Below are positions 33,925 through 43,768 of a DNA stretch of 64,000 nt, one piece after another. The stretch is from Caulobacter sp. BP25. Its GTDB lineage: Bacteria; Pseudomonadota; Alphaproteobacteria; Caulobacterales; Caulobacteraceae. Positions within the stretch are counted from its first letter, which is position 1. Every line of letters begins with the position of its first letter. The notes under the pieces were generated by a model. That model was not told where the DNA came from, ran no database searches, and saw only the letters and a list, made by a program, of their open reading frames with translations. The DNA is taken from NCBI RefSeq assembly GCF_002737755.1, contig NZ_PEGH01000010.1, positions 62,001 through 126,000 of the forward strand, written 5' to 3'. The position numbers and the translations under genes were made by a program.

Positions 33925-34836
33925 TTATCCCTCCGACGACCAGCGGGCGAAGAAGGAGAGACCGATCTGCCGGTCGCCCCTGTCCTCGACCAGCGAAAGC
34001 TCGCCCCAGTCGATGACGCCGCCCCTGCCTTCCAGCTCCTGCGCCAGCAGGCCTGACATCGCGGCGCCCGAGACGCGGGCGGCATAGGCGTTCATCAGCA
34101 GGAACGAAGCATCTTCGTTGAGCAGGGCGGCACAGTCCTTGGAGAGGGCCGCCAGGTCCTCGAACAGGCGCCAGACCTCGCCGTCGGCGCCGCGGCCGAA
34201 CTTGGGTGGATCTAGGATAATGCCGTCATAGACATTGCCGCGCCGGACCTCGCGCGCCACGAACTTGCGGGCGTCCTCGACGATCCAGCGGATCGGCTTC
34301 TCCGCAAGGCCCGCGAAGGCGGCGTTCTCGCGCGCGAAGCCGACGGACTTCTTGGAGGCGTCCACGTGCGTGACAGCCGCGCCGGCGGCCGCGCAGACCA
34401 GCGAGGCCACGCCCGTGTAACCGAACAGATTCAAAATCTTGGGCTGACGTCCCGAGGTCTTGGCGAAGGCGCGCACGCGCTCGTCCTGCCAGGCCCAGTT
34501 GGCCGCCTGCTCGGGGAAGAAGGCCAGGTGGCGGAACGGCGTGAACTGGCCGTGGAACTTGGCGCCGCCCCATCCAAGCGGGAACTTCTCGATCGGTGCG
34601 CCCTTAAAGCGCCAGCGGCCGGCCTCGTCCTCGTCGGTGGGGTCGAAGACGGCGTCGGCGTTGTCCCAGGCCTTCTGGTCCAGGCGCGGCGCCCAGAAGC
34701 ACTGCGGCTCGGGACGCACGACGGTGTAGCGGCCATAGCGCTCCAGCTTCTTGCCGTGACCGCTGTCCAGCAGGGCGTAGTCGGCCCAGCCGGTGGTGCG
34801 CATGACGATGGGGGCGGGAGCGATCTTCGGAGCCAT
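33925..34836 (-). CDS. Class I SAM-dependent rRNA methyltransferase (RlmI/RlmL-like)
   Basis: The 303-residue protein has LNLFGYTGVASLVCAAAG as SAM motif I (about residue 137), THVDASKKSVGFARENAAF as motif II and IILDPPKFGRG as the catalytic motif IV (DPPK). This pattern is the m5C/m2G rRNA methyltransferase group of COG1092. ATG 34836 is used; ATG at the twelfth codon is possible. Its product and that of the next gene act on RNA, in keeping with co-transcription. Confidence 0.88.
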   Translation of the reverse strand: MAPKIAPAPIVMRTTGWADYALLDSGHGKKLERYGRYTVVRPEPQCFWAPRLDQKAWDNADAVFDPTDEDEAGRWRFKGAPIEKFPLGWGGAKFHGQFTPFRHLAFFPEQAANWAWQDERVRAFAKTSGRQPKILNLFGYTGVASLVCAAAGAAVTHVDASKKSVGFARENAAFAGLAEKPIRWIVEDARKFVAREVRRGNVYDGIILDPPKFGRGADGEVWRLFEDLAALSKDCAALLNEDASFLLMNAYAARVSGAAMSGLLAQELEGRGGVIDWGELSLVEDRGDRQIGLSFFARWSSEG

Positions 34837-34853
34837 CGCCCGCCCATACCTGT

Positions 34854-36310
34854 TTACAGCCTGACCCGTCCAGAGCGCGGGACGTGCAGCGTCTTGTCCC
34901 AGCGGTGCGGGGCGGTCACGAACTGATGTAGCGCCTTGGCCGCCGCCACGCTCTGCAGCAGCCAGTAGAGGGGCATGCCCAAGAGGTGCAGGGCCTTGGG
35001 CTTGCCCTGGGCGCGCAGCATGCCGCGCGCGCCGGCGAGGGCCGCCGCGCTCCAGCCCAGGGCGTAGAGCACGAGGTCGGCGGCGGGAATGTCAAAACTG
35101 GCGTCGGGCCAGTAGTCGATGGCCGCCGCCACGATCGCCGCCGCCATCACCGGGCCATGCAGGTGCGAGGACGCCACCGACTGGGCCAAGGTCAGGAGCA
35201 GGGCCGTGGCGTTCCGCGCCTGACGGACGACGCGGCCGCGCGAGTGGACGGCCAGGGTCTGCATGTGTCCCTTGATCCAGCGCGCCCGCTGGGGAAGCCA
35301 CTGGCGCCAGGTGGTCGGGGCGGTCTCCCAGGTCGGCTTGGAAATGACGCCCAGCCGATAGCCCGCTGCGGCCAACCGAAAGCCGACGTCCGCGTCCTCG
35401 GTGACGTTGTAGGCGTCCCAGGCGCCGATTTCGCGTAAAGGACCGACCTTGAAGTGGTTGCTGGTGCCGCCCAGCGGAAAGGCCAAGCCCCACTTCGCCA
35501 GGGCCGGCAGCAGCACTTCGAAGTGGGCCGCGTACTCCAGGCGAAACTGGGAAGGAGAAAGACGGAAAATCCCGGGTCTTCGATCCGCAGCGGCGCCTGC
35601 AGGCAGGCCAGGCGCGGGTCAGAAGCGGCGAAGCGGGCGGCCGCCTCGCGAAGTTGGCCAGGATCAGGCATATCCTCGGCGTCGTAGATCACCACGAGGT
35701 CGCCCCGGGCCCGCGCCAGGGCGTGATTGCAGGCGCGAGGCTTGGTCTTGGGCGTTCCCGGCGGGACCACCAACACCTGGACAAAGGCCGGCAGGTCCAA
35801 GGCGCGCACGGCCGTCAGAGTCTGGGTATCGTCGGCTTCCAGCACGATCAGCGCTTGCAGCCGGTCGCGCGGATAGTCGATCGCGGCGAGGTTCTGGAGC
35901 AGCTCGCCTACGACCTCGGCCTCGCGGTAGAGCGGCGCGATGATGGTGTAGGCGGGCAGGTTTCCATCGGCCAGGGGCGGTGAAGAAAGGGGCTCCAGCG
36001 GTGTGCAGGCGGCCGCCAAACGTGTCAGGCCGCCCAGCAAGAATACGGCGAAGAACAGGTGATGCACGCCGATCAGGCCGGTGCTCGGCGCCAGCGCCAG
36101 GGTGACCGCGATCGCTAAGCCCGTCAGGCCTATGCCCGCAGCCTGGGCTCGCGACAGGGAAAGGTGAGCGCCATCCCGTACAATCCTCGCGCGGGAATCT
36201 TCGCTCGAAGGCGCTCGCGTCGCCGTATCGTGCTCAAAGCTTTGAACTCCGGGCGCAAGTCCGCCCGCCGGCGCAAGCGCCGGTTCTAAACGCCGTTCTT
36301 CACGCGCCAT
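34854..36310 (-). pseudogene. GT2-family membrane glycosyltransferase, frameshifted
   Basis: The 5' frame (36310 down, MAREERRLEPALAP...) has a membrane segment at about 60-100, then PAYTIIAPLYREAEVVGEL and VVIYDAEDMPDPGQL (the DxD-like acidic motif) as far as IEDPGFSVF. The 3' frame continues QFRLEYAAHFEVLLPALAKW with GGTSNHFKV, TEDADVGFRL (TED) and QRARWIKGHMQT (QxxRW), then C-terminal helices. The join is at the A run 35558-35560. Adding one base would read ...FSVFSPSQFRLEY and give 485 residues. The motifs match cellulose synthase-like GT2 enzymes. It is broken as given: either a real null allele or a base-calling indel. Confidence 0.82.
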
Positions 36311-36519
36311 CGTCGCCCCAAGACGCCAGATCGCCCCAACGGCGTGGATAACGGTATCTCAACCAAAAAGTGTCAAATGGAAAAACACGCGTTTTAGGGC
36401 TCTTCCTCGCGCGCGCGAAGTCACAGGGGCGGAAATTCTTCCCGTCACGCACGTTCTTGCGACGGCTGGGTGATTCCCGTTTAGTGTTGGACTGGGGAAA
36501 TGCAGGGGAAGCGAGTTCC

Positions 36520-37155
36520 GTGACGGTTGTTCTGAAGAAGCCTCAAAAGTCTGCGCGTAAGCCCAAGGGGGATGGGCATCTTAGGCGCGGAGAAATCCTG
36601 GAGGCCGCCGAGAAGATTTTCATCGCCGAAGGCTATTCGGGCGCGACGATCCGCAAGATCGCCGACGCGGTCGGCGTGTCGTCGACGGCGCTCTACATGC
36701 ACTTTCGCGACAAGGACCAGATTCTGATGGAGATCAGCAACGACGCCATCGAGCGTCTGCTGGCTCTGAACATCCAGATCGCCGCCCAGCCGGTCGACCC
36801 GGTAGCGCGCGTGCGCCTGATGCTGGAGGCGTACATGACGTTCGCGCTCGACAACCCCAACACCTACCAACTGGTGTTCTGCAGCACCGGCGAGCACATC
36901 TCGCAGGACAAGATCTCCGACCTCCTGTCGCTGGGTGACCGCTGCTTCGAGAAGTTCAGTGAGCCGGTGCACCAGATCGCCGCCCAGGGCCGCCTGCGCT
37001 CTGGCTCGGCGGTCGAGGCGGCCGAGGTGCTGTGGGCGGGTTGCCATGGCCTGGTGTCGCTGCTGATCACCAAGCCCTCGCGCGGCTGGTCTTCGTCCGA
37101 GGGGCTGATGAAGGTAATGCTGGACGGTCTGCTGCACGGCCTGGTCACGGACTGA
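36520..37155 (+). CDS. TetR-family regulator upstream of an ABC importer
   Basis: A GTG start at 36520 gives 211 residues (MTVVLKKPQKSARKPKG...). The helix-turn-helix is clear: RRGEILEAAEKIFIAEGYSGATIRKIADAVGVSSTALYMHFRDKDQIL. The C-terminal domain (MTFALDNPNTYQLVFCSTGEH) is of the TetR_C type with a WHG-like region. The frame extends 50 codons upstream without a convincing ribosome site. The next gene starts 4 bp after its stop, so it is probably co-transcribed with the BtuFCD-like importer. Confidence 0.85.
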   Translation: MTVVLKKPQKSARKPKGDGHLRRGEILEAAEKIFIAEGYSGATIRKIADAVGVSSTALYMHFRDKDQILMEISNDAIERLLALNIQIAAQPVDPVARVRLMLEAYMTFALDNPNTYQLVFCSTGEHISQDKISDLLSLGDRCFEKFSEPVHQIAAQGRLRSGSAVEAAEVLWAGCHGLVSLLITKPSRGWSSSEGLMKVMLDGLLHGLVTD

Positions 37156-37159
37156 TTTC

Positions 37160-37966
37160 ATGAGCGCCGCCAAGGCCTTGTGCGCCCTTGTGGCGGCGCT
37201 GGCGCTCGCGCCTGGCTTCGCCCTGGCGGCTCCGCGCGTGATGTCGCTGGACTCCTGCGCCGACCAGTATGTGCTGGCCCTGGCCCCGCGCGACAGCATC
37301 GTCGGCCTGTCGCACCGCGCCGTTTCGCGGGACAGCTATATGCGGGGCGCGGCGGCCGGCCTGCCTTTGCGGCGGGCGACGTTCGAGAGTCTAGTCGCCG
37401 CGCGCCCAGATGTGGTGGTGCGCCTGTGGGGCGGCGACGCCCGGCTGTCCAAGGCGATCGAGAAGAAGGGCGTGGCGACCGTGACGCTGGACGACGCCGC
37501 CGACTTCGACGGCGTCCGCGTCAATGTGCGCAAGGTGGCCATCGCTCTGAACCGTCGCGCCGAGGGCGAGGCGGTCATCGCCCGAATGGACGCTCAACTC
37601 ACCAGCGCGGCGGGAGCGGGGAAGGGGCGGTCGGCGCTCTATCTGACACCGGGCGGCTTTACGGCCGGATCGGGCACGCTGATCGACGCCATGCTGAAAT
37701 CGGCCGGCTACGCCAACGCTTCCAAGACGCCATACTTCGCGCCCGTCTCGCTGGAGGGGCTGGTGATGACGCCGCCGACGGCCGTGGTGCTGGGGCTGTT
37801 CGACATGGCGTGGGCGGGGGCGGACCGTTGGGGGCCGGGACGCCACGCCGCCCTCCAGCGCGTGGTCGCGACCCGTACGGCAGCCTCGCTGCCCGCCTCG
37901 GTGGTCGGTTGCCCCGGCTGGTTCGCGGCCGACGGCGCGCGGATGCTGGCGGAGGCGTCGCGATGA
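37160..37966 (+). CDS. Periplasmic substrate-binding protein (BtuF/cluster A type)
   Basis: The 268-residue protein has a signal peptide (KALCALVAALALAPGFALAAPR) followed by VMSLDSCADQYVLALAPRDSIVGLSHRA, the first half of a class III (BtuF/FepB/FhuD-type) binding fold, and RPDVVVRLWGG. It is smaller than average but complete. The stop overlaps the permease start (ATGA). A cobalamin, heme or siderophore ligand is likely for this family and cannot be resolved here. No TonB receptor is adjacent and no cobalamin riboswitch was recognised upstream. Confidence 0.82.
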   Translation: MSAAKALCALVAALALAPGFALAAPRVMSLDSCADQYVLALAPRDSIVGLSHRAVSRDSYMRGAAAGLPLRRATFESLVAARPDVVVRLWGGDARLSKAIEKKGVATVTLDDAADFDGVRVNVRKVAIALNRRAEGEAVIARMDAQLTSAAGAGKGRSALYLTPGGFTAGSGTLIDAMLKSAGYANASKTPYFAPVSLEGLVMTPPTAVVLGLFDMAWAGADRWGPGRHAALQRVVATRTAASLPASVVGCPGWFAADGARMLAEASR

Positions 37967-38949
37967 GCCTTGTTAGACTTTGCCTGCTGATGCTGCTGGT
38001 CCTGGCGCTGGCCGCGATCGCGGCGGTGGCGCTGGGCGAGACGCCTTTGACCTGGAGCCAGTACGTCCAGGCGCTGACCCAGCCGGGCTCGCCGCCTGGA
38101 GAGGTGTTGTGGACGATCCGCGCGCCGCGCGTCGCCGTCGCGGCCCTGGTCGGCGCGGCTCTCGGCTTGGCGGGCGCGACCATGCAGGGCCTGCTGCGCA
38201 ATCCGCTGGCCGACCCCGGCGTGCTGGGCGTCTCGGCGGTGTCGGGCCTGGGGGCCGCGATCGCCATCTCGGCTGGTCTCGCCGCCATTCCCGGCGCGAT
38301 CGAGCTGTCGGCCCTGGTCGGCGCGTTGGTCGCTGGCGGCTTGGTCGTGACCCTGGCCGCGCGGTTCCGCGAGCCTGAGGTACTGATCCTGTTTGGCGTC
38401 GCCCTCTCGGCGTTCGGCGGCGCCCTGACGGCCCTGGTGTTCAACCTGTCGCCCTCGCCGGTTGCGACGGCCGAGATTTTGGCCTGGCTGATGGGCTCGG
38501 TGCAGAACCGCGACGCCATGGACGCCCTGCGAGCCCTGATCCCCATGGCCATCGGCGTGGCGCTCTGCCTGCGCGCCGGAGACGGCCTGCGGATGCTGAC
38601 CCTGGGCGAGGAGGCCGCGCGGATGTCGGCCCTGCCGATGGCGCGGCTGCGGGTCTATGCGGTCGCCGGCGCGGCCCTGCTGACTGGCGCGGCGGTGGCG
38701 GCGGCGGGCGTGATCGGCTTCGTCGGTCTGGCCGCCCCGCATCTGGTGCGGGCGCTGGTGCGCGATGATCCCAAGCGCATCCTTTGGCCCTCGGCCCTTG
38801 CGGGAGCGCTGCTGCTGGTCGTGGCCGACCTCGCCGCGCGTCTGATCCCGACCGAGCAGGAGCTGAAGCTGGGCGTCGTCACCGCCCTGTTCGGCGCGCC
38901 CGCCTTTGGCCTCCTGGCCTGGCGCGCCGCGCGGAGCTGGCGGTCATGA
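37963..38949 (+). CDS. FecCD-family ABC transporter permease (BtuC-like)
   Basis: ATG 37963 overlaps the binding-protein stop and gives 328 residues with 8-10 hydrophobic helices. The family blocks LWTIRAPRVAVAALVGAALGLAGATMQGLLRNPLADPGVLGVS (read in pieces) and GVIGFVGLAAPHLVRALVRDDPKRI, the coupling-helix region, are intact. These are the hallmarks of vitamin B12/iron-complex importers. Its stop overlaps the ATPase start. Confidence 0.92.
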   Translation: MSLVRLCLLMLLVLALAAIAAVALGETPLTWSQYVQALTQPGSPPGEVLWTIRAPRVAVAALVGAALGLAGATMQGLLRNPLADPGVLGVSAVSGLGAAIAISAGLAAIPGAIELSALVGALVAGGLVVTLAARFREPEVLILFGVALSAFGGALTALVFNLSPSPVATAEILAWLMGSVQNRDAMDALRALIPMAIGVALCLRAGDGLRMLTLGEEAARMSALPMARLRVYAVAGAALLTGAAVAAAGVIGFVGLAAPHLVRALVRDDPKRILWPSALAGALLLVVADLAARLIPTEQELKLGVVTALFGAPAFGLLAWRAARSWRS

Positions 38950-39701
38950 GCGCGATTTGGACGCTCGACGCGGTGACCGCTCGCCAGGGGCGAAAGACGG
39001 TTCTGGAGGCGGCGAGCCTGCGCGTCGTCTCTGGCGAGGTTGTCGGCATCGTCGGACCAAACGGCGCGGGCAAGACCAGCCTGCTGCGCGCGGGTCTTGG
39101 CCTCCTGCCGCTGGAGGCGGGGCAAGCGCGGCTATCGGGGCAGCCGGTGACTTCGCTGAAGCCCGAAGCGCGCGCGCGCCTGGTCGGCTACCTGCCGCAG
39201 GAGCGCCGCGCGGCCTGGAATCTGCCCGCCCGGATGATCGCCGCGCTGGGGGCGAGCGATCTTTCCGACACGGAGGCCGACGCGCTCGCCCGAGCCTGCC
39301 TGACGCGCGTCGGCGCTGGCGATCTGGCCGATCGTGGCGTGCTCGACATGTCGGGCGGTGAGCGGGCGAGGGTGCTGTTGGCGCGGCTGCTGGCGACCCG
39401 CGCGCCGCTGCTGGTGGCCGACGAGCCGGTGGCGGGCCTTGATCCCGACGCCCAGTTGCTGACGCTGGACCTTCTGCGCGCCGAGGCGGCGGGCGGGGCG
39501 GCGGTGGTGGTGACGCTGCACGACCTGGGTCTCGCTGCGCGGGCTTGTGATCGCGTGGTTGTCGTCTCTCAGGGCCGCATCGTCGCGGAGGGGGCGCCGC
39601 GCGAGGCGCTGTCGAAGGACGTTCTGGCGCAGGTGTTCGGGCTGGATGGCGGCCTGGTCGAGACGTCGGCCGGCTTGGTGCTGGCGGCTCGGCGGGTTTA
39701 G
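38946..39701 (+). CDS. ABC transporter ATPase (BtuD/FecE-like)
   Basis: The 251-residue ATPase has Walker A GPNGAGKTSLLR, Q-loop GYLPQERR, signature MSGGERARVLLARLL, Walker B LLVADEPVAGLD and the switch VTLHDLGLAARACDR. It begins at ATG 38946, overlapping the permease. It completes the TetR-binding protein-permease-ATPase unit. A palindromic repeat lies 20 bp after the stop. Confidence 0.93.
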   Translation: MSAIWTLDAVTARQGRKTVLEAASLRVVSGEVVGIVGPNGAGKTSLLRAGLGLLPLEAGQARLSGQPVTSLKPEARARLVGYLPQERRAAWNLPARMIAALGASDLSDTEADALARACLTRVGAGDLADRGVLDMSGGERARVLLARLLATRAPLLVADEPVAGLDPDAQLLTLDLLRAEAAGGAAVVVTLHDLGLAARACDRVVVVSQGRIVAEGAPREALSKDVLAQVFGLDGGLVETSAGLVLAARRV

Positions 39702-39720
39702 CCATGATATCAAAACTCTC

Positions 39721-39806
39721 GTCATCCCGGGCGGCGAAGCCGACCCGGGGGGCAGTGCGGCGGCCCCTGGGGCCCGGCTCTCCGCTGCGCTGCGGGCCGG
39801 GATGAC
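39721..39806. repeat. Intergenic palindromic repeat (GTCATCCCGG / CCGGGATGAC type)
   Basis: GTCATCCCGG at 39721-39730 pairs perfectly with CCGGGATGAC at 39797-39806. The interior contains further complementary GC blocks (GACCCGGG, GGGCCCGG). It separates the converging ABC and lytic transglycosylase genes, a typical setting for REP-like elements, and may serve as a transcript end. Only one copy of this class was noticed in the window. Confidence 0.75.
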
Positions 39807-39842
39807 AAGGTATTGTGAAGCCCTTTGTCCGCCAGCTAACCC

Positions 39843-41918
39843 TTAAGGCTGCGCCGCCACCGTCTCGGCCGAGGCTACCGCCGCGCTGTAGCTGTAGCCG
39901 CCGCGCTTTAAGTCGCTAGAGAGCGTCAGGGGCGTGGCGCCGCCGCTTAGCCGCGCGCGATAGACCATGGTCGTCTCCAACGTCCGCATCACGTAGTTGC
40001 GGGTTTCGGAGAACGGGATGCACTCGATGAAGTCGAGCGGGTCGGTCGTCGCGCCGCGCGGGTCGCCGCATTGGTTGACCCATCGCGCCGGACGGCCAGG
40101 GCCTGCGTTGTAGGCGGCAGCGGCCATGATGTACGAGCCGCTGAAGGTGTTGACCATCTGGCCCAGGTACACCGAGCCCAGGCGCATGTTGTACGAGGCG
40201 TCGGATAGGCGATCGAGCGAGTGGTCTTCGCCCAGCTTGCGCGCCACCAGCGAGGCGGTGGCCGGCATCAGCTGCATCATGCCGCGCGCGCCGACGCCAG
40301 AGCGGGCCTCGGGGTCGAAATTGCTTTCCTGGCGCGAGATCGAATAGACGAAGGCCGTCTCGGCGGCGCCGGGAATTGGCGTGAAGTGGTGGTGCAGCAG
40401 CGGATAGCCGCGCTCAGGTAGGACAAAACCCCTCTGAGCAGCGGCGCGCACGGCGCGCATGGCCAGGTCCTGGTCGCCATAGCCGCGCGCCATGTCGACC
40501 AACAGGGCGATCTCCGGGAGGCTCGGCAGGACGTCGTCGATATAGAGCATCAGGCTGCGGAACTGGTCGCGCGCGCCGATGTCGGCCAGGATCCGCGCGG
40601 CGCGCACCTGCTCGCGGCTATAGAACCGCGCCCGATCAGCGGCGGTGATCACCGGATCGCCCTCAAGGCGCAGCTCCTGGAGCCCCGCCTTCTCGGCCGA
40701 GAGTTGCCCGTAGAAGGTGGTGATGTAACGCGAGCCTTCGAAGTAGAAGGCCTGGGCCGCGATCGGGTCGCCTTGCGCCTCGGCGGCGCGGCCTTGCCAG
40801 TAGAGTGCGCGGCCCTTGGTGATCGGCGAGGCGCCGACGGCGGCGATCTGGGCGAAGTGGGCGGCGGCGGCGTCTGGATTTCTCAACCGCGAGAGCGCGA
40901 TCCAGCCAGCGAAGAACTCTGACTCGGCGATCTCGGTGGGCGTCAGGGCACGGGTGTTGCTGGCGGCGGCGTAGGCGCCGACGTTGTCGCCAGCCTGCAG
41001 GGCCGCGACGACCAGCTGTTTGCGCTCCTTCCAGATCGTGGTCGAGGCCTCTTCCGTCGGCGGGGCCGGGAAGTTCGCCACCATCGGCAGGGCCAGGGTC
41101 TCCATGCCCTTGCGGCGCAGATAGGCCGCGCGCTCGAAGACCACGCCAGGCGAGTCCTGCAGGTCTGGGGTCAGGCCGTTGTAGAGATCGTTCGCGTTGG
41201 CCGCGCCCTGGCGATAGGCGATGCGCGTGCGGGAGGCCGCTTGCTGCGTCTCCGACAGCATCGCGACGATCTCACGCGCCGCCGGGCCTTGCTGGCCGTA
41301 GAGCAGAATGTCGGCGCGGCGGACGTAGTCGTCCGGCGTCAGCATGGCGCCGAACCGCGCGATCATGGCGCGCTGGGCGTCGGCTTCGAACACCTTGTCG
41401 CGGAAGGTGCGGCGTATCAGGTCCGTCGCCTCTTGCTGGCGGCCGGTCGCCTGCAGGGCGCTGGCCAGGGTCATGACGCCCTCGGCCGTCGCCGGCTGAG
41501 CGCCACCGAACCACGCGACGATGCGGGCCGGATCTAGGCCCGAGGTGCCGAGGGCTCGCTCGACGGCCGCGTCGCGACGGGCGCCGCGCGGCCAGTCGGC
41601 CAGTTCTCGACGCGCCGAGTCGAGATCGTAGAAGCTCAGCGCCTCGGCGTTGGCGTCGACCAGCGCCCACAGGGCGATCTTGCGCGCGACCGGATCACCA
41701 AGGCTGGCCATGGCTGATCGCGCGCCCGAGACGTCGCCTCGTTTGGCGGCGGACAGGGCTGTGCGCAGGGTGGAGGCGTCGGTGTCGGAGATAAACGCCG
41801 CGCCCGCGCTGAACGACGCATTGGCGAGGTCGGGCGTGGTCGTCTGGGCGTCGGCGACGCCGCAAACGGCGACGATGCAAGCCCCTCCGAGCATGATGCG
41901 GCGTAGAACTGAAGCCAA
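39843..41918 (-). CDS. Soluble lytic murein transglycosylase (Slt70-like)
   Basis: The TTG at 41918 preceded by GAGGAG gives 691 residues with a signal peptide (LGGACIVAVCGVADAQ). A long alpha-helical superhelix of repeated units spans about 30-500, then the lysozyme-like catalytic domain: SISRQESNFDPEARS with catalytic E531, GVGARGMMQLMPATA, YNMRLGSVYLGQM and AAYNAGPGRPARW. The order and length match Slt70, a periplasmic enzyme that cleaves peptidoglycan glycan strands to 1,6-anhydro products. It is divergent from dapA. Confidence 0.93.
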   Translation of the reverse strand: MASVLRRIMLGGACIVAVCGVADAQTTTPDLANASFSAGAAFISDTDASTLRTALSAAKRGDVSGARSAMASLGDPVARKIALWALVDANAEALSFYDLDSARRELADWPRGARRDAAVERALGTSGLDPARIVAWFGGAQPATAEGVMTLASALQATGRQQEATDLIRRTFRDKVFEADAQRAMIARFGAMLTPDDYVRRADILLYGQQGPAAREIVAMLSETQQAASRTRIAYRQGAANANDLYNGLTPDLQDSPGVVFERAAYLRRKGMETLALPMVANFPAPPTEEASTTIWKERKQLVVAALQAGDNVGAYAAASNTRALTPTEIAESEFFAGWIALSRLRNPDAAAAHFAQIAAVGASPITKGRALYWQGRAAEAQGDPIAAQAFYFEGSRYITTFYGQLSAEKAGLQELRLEGDPVITAADRARFYSREQVRAARILADIGARDQFRSLMLYIDDVLPSLPEIALLVDMARGYGDQDLAMRAVRAAAQRGFVLPERGYPLLHHHFTPIPGAAETAFVYSISRQESNFDPEARSGVGARGMMQLMPATASLVARKLGEDHSLDRLSDASYNMRLGSVYLGQMVNTFSGSYIMAAAAYNAGPGRPARWVNQCGDPRGATTDPLDFIECIPFSETRNYVMRTLETTMVYRARLSGGATPLTLSSDLKRGGYSYSAAVASAETVAAQP

Positions 41919-42205
41919 AACACACTCCTCAACCCGGCCCTGAGCCAGGGCCTTCGAACCATCCGCCAGCCGGATACGCGCCAGCGTAAGGGTCGTCCTC
42001 GAATCGCAAATCCGGATCCGAAATAAGATCAGGCCGGATTATGTTTAAAGGAGGGTTGGCGGGACTTGACCCGAGGGCCTCGTCCGATCAAACCGCTCCA
42101 GCCTCGACGCGCCCGGTTGCGGGACGGCGGGGCAGGGACATATTGTCCGCCTCCTTCGTCCTGCCGCAACCGACGCGGCGCCATTCTCACGGCAATTTGC
42201 AAGTC

Positions 42206-43090
42206 ATGGTCCATTCCCCGTTCAAGGGCGTCATTCCGGCCCTCGTCACGCCGTTCAAGGACGGGGAGGTCGATGAGAAAGCCTTCGTGGCGCTGGTCGA
42301 GCGCCAGATCGCGGGCGGCGTGCACGGCCTTGTGCCCGTCGGCACCACCGGCGAGACCTCGACCCTTTCGCACGAAGAGCACATGCGGGTCGTCGAACTG
42401 TGCGTGAAGACCGCCGCCGGCCGCGTGCCGGTGATCGCCGGCGCGGGCAGCAACTCGACCGACGAGGCCATCATGCTGGTCCGTCACGCCAAGACCGTCG
42501 GCGCCGACGCCGCGCTGGTGGTGACGCCCTATTACAACCGCCCCAGCCAGGAAGGCCTCTATCGCCATTACGAGGCGATCAATAACGCCGTCCAGCTGCC
42601 GGTGTTCGTCTACAACGTGCCGGGCCGCACGGGCGTCGATATCTCCAACGAAACCCTGGCGCGCCTGTCCAAGCTGCCCAACATCGTCGGCATCAAGGAC
42701 GCCACCGGCGACCTGACCCGCATCAGCTTTCAGCGCCTGATGTGCGGGCCCGACTGGATCCTGCTGACTGGCGACGATCCGACGGCGCTGGGCTACATGG
42801 CCCATGGCGGTCACGGGGTGATCTCGGTCACCGCCAATGTCGCGCCAGAGGCCTGCGCCGCCTTCATGAACGCCTGTATGCAAGGCGCCTGGGAGACCGG
42901 CCTCTACTGGCAGGATCGCCTGGTGCGCCTTCATAAGGCTCTGTTCCTGGACTCCTCGCCGGCCCCGACCAAGTTCGCCTTGTCGCATCTTGGCCTGTGC
43001 GCGGAGGACGTCCGCCTGCCGATCACGCCCTGCGCGCAGGCCGTGCGTCCGACGATCCTGGACGCCATGCGCGAGGCCGGTCTCGAATAA
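42206..43090 (+). CDS. dapA: 4-hydroxy-tetrahydrodipicolinate synthase
   Basis: The 294-residue TIM-barrel enzyme shows [26 protein letters not shown], catalytic Y136 in [11 protein letters not shown] and Schiff-base K164 in VGIKDATGD. It condenses pyruvate with aspartate semialdehyde in the lysine/diaminopimelate pathway that feeds cell-wall synthesis. The start at 42206 is chosen by family length; the frame is open 55 codons further and no strong ribosome site is visible. Its stop overlaps the smpB start by one base. Confidence 0.95.
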   Translation: MVHSPFKGVIPALVTPFKDGEVDEKAFVALVERQIAGGVHGLVPVGTTGETSTLSHEEHMRVVELCVKTAAGRVPVIAGAGSNSTDEAIMLVRHAKTVGADAALVVTPYYNRPSQEGLYRHYEAINNAVQLPVFVYNVPGRTGVDISNETLARLSKLPNIVGIKDATGDLTRISFQRLMCGPDWILLTGDDPTALGYMAHGGHGVISVTANVAPEACAAFMNACMQGAWETGLYWQDRLVRLHKALFLDSSPAPTKFALSHLGLCAEDVRLPITPCAQAVRPTILDAMREAGLE

Positions 43091-43548
43091 TGACCAAGCC
43101 GATCGCGGAGAACCGGCGCGCCCGGTACGACTACTTCATCGAGGAGACCTTCGAGGCCGGCATCATGCTGACCGGCACCGAGGTGAAGTCGCTGCGCGTC
43201 GGTCGGGCCAACATCGCTGAATCGTACGCCTCGGTCGAAGGGCGTGAGATCAAGCTGATCAACGCCGATATTCCGCCCTACGGCCACGCCAACCGCTTTA
43301 ACCACGAGCCGCGCCGCCACCGGAAGCTGCTGCTGCATCGCAAGCAGATCGACAAGCTGATCGGCGCGGTCCAGCGTGACGGCCGGACGATGATCCCGCT
43401 GAAGCTCTATTGGAACGAGAAAGGTCTGGCCAAGCTTGAGATCGGCCTGGCCAAGGGCAAGAAGCTGCACGACAAGCGCGAGACCGAAGCTAACCGCGAC
43501 TGGCAGCGCGACAAGGCGCGCCTGATGAAGGGCGACCGCGGCGACTAA
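43090..43548 (+). CDS. smpB: SsrA-binding protein
   Basis: The 152-residue protein starts [19 protein letters not shown] and has [20 protein letters not shown], the tmRNA-binding core, with the basic C-terminal tail [17 protein letters not shown] that enters the ribosome decoding site. It is translationally coupled to dapA. The tmRNA gene itself was not found in this window. Confidence 0.96.
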   Translation: MTKPIAENRRARYDYFIEETFEAGIMLTGTEVKSLRVGRANIAESYASVEGREIKLINADIPPYGHANRFNHEPRRHRKLLLHRKQIDKLIGAVQRDGRTMIPLKLYWNEKGLAKLEIGLAKGKKLHDKRETEANRDWQRDKARLMKGDRGD

Positions 43549-43584
43549 GAGAGGTCGTCCGCGATCGTCGTGGCTTTGTCTTGT

Positions 43585-43701
43585 TCAGCCCAGGCCGAAT
43601 ATCATCAAGAAGCCCAGCGCCATGCCGAGGCAAAATCCGGCGACACTGGCGATGAGATACCGGCGGACGTCCGCGCGGACGTCGGTACGCGTCTGGGCCA
43701 T
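43585..43701 (-). CDS. 38-residue single-pass membrane protein
   Basis: The frame reads MAQTRTDVRADVRRYLIASV then AGFCLGMALGFLMIFGLG before TGA. The first 15 residues are charged (Arg/Asp) and the rest form one hydrophobic helix with a GxxxG-like LGMALGF, so a bitopic inner-membrane micropeptide is likely. A perfect FNR/FixK box lies 68-81 bp before the ATG on the same strand. No family was recognised. Oxygen-regulated small subunits of terminal oxidases are one possibility, but no oxidase genes are adjacent. Confidence 0.55.
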   Translation of the reverse strand: MAQTRTDVRADVRRYLIASVAGFCLGMALGFLMIFGLG

Positions 43702-43768
43702 CTGTAGTCCCGCTCCCACACGCCTCTTGGGCGTGACGAATCAATCCACGATTCAGTTTTAGCGTGAC

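Noticed and set aside
36311-37159. Possible cobalamin riboswitch ahead of the BtuFCD-like genes
   Set aside because: The binding-protein gene starts 4 bp after the TetR stop and the 209-bp gap before TetR shows no recognisable B12-box sequence or leader fold.
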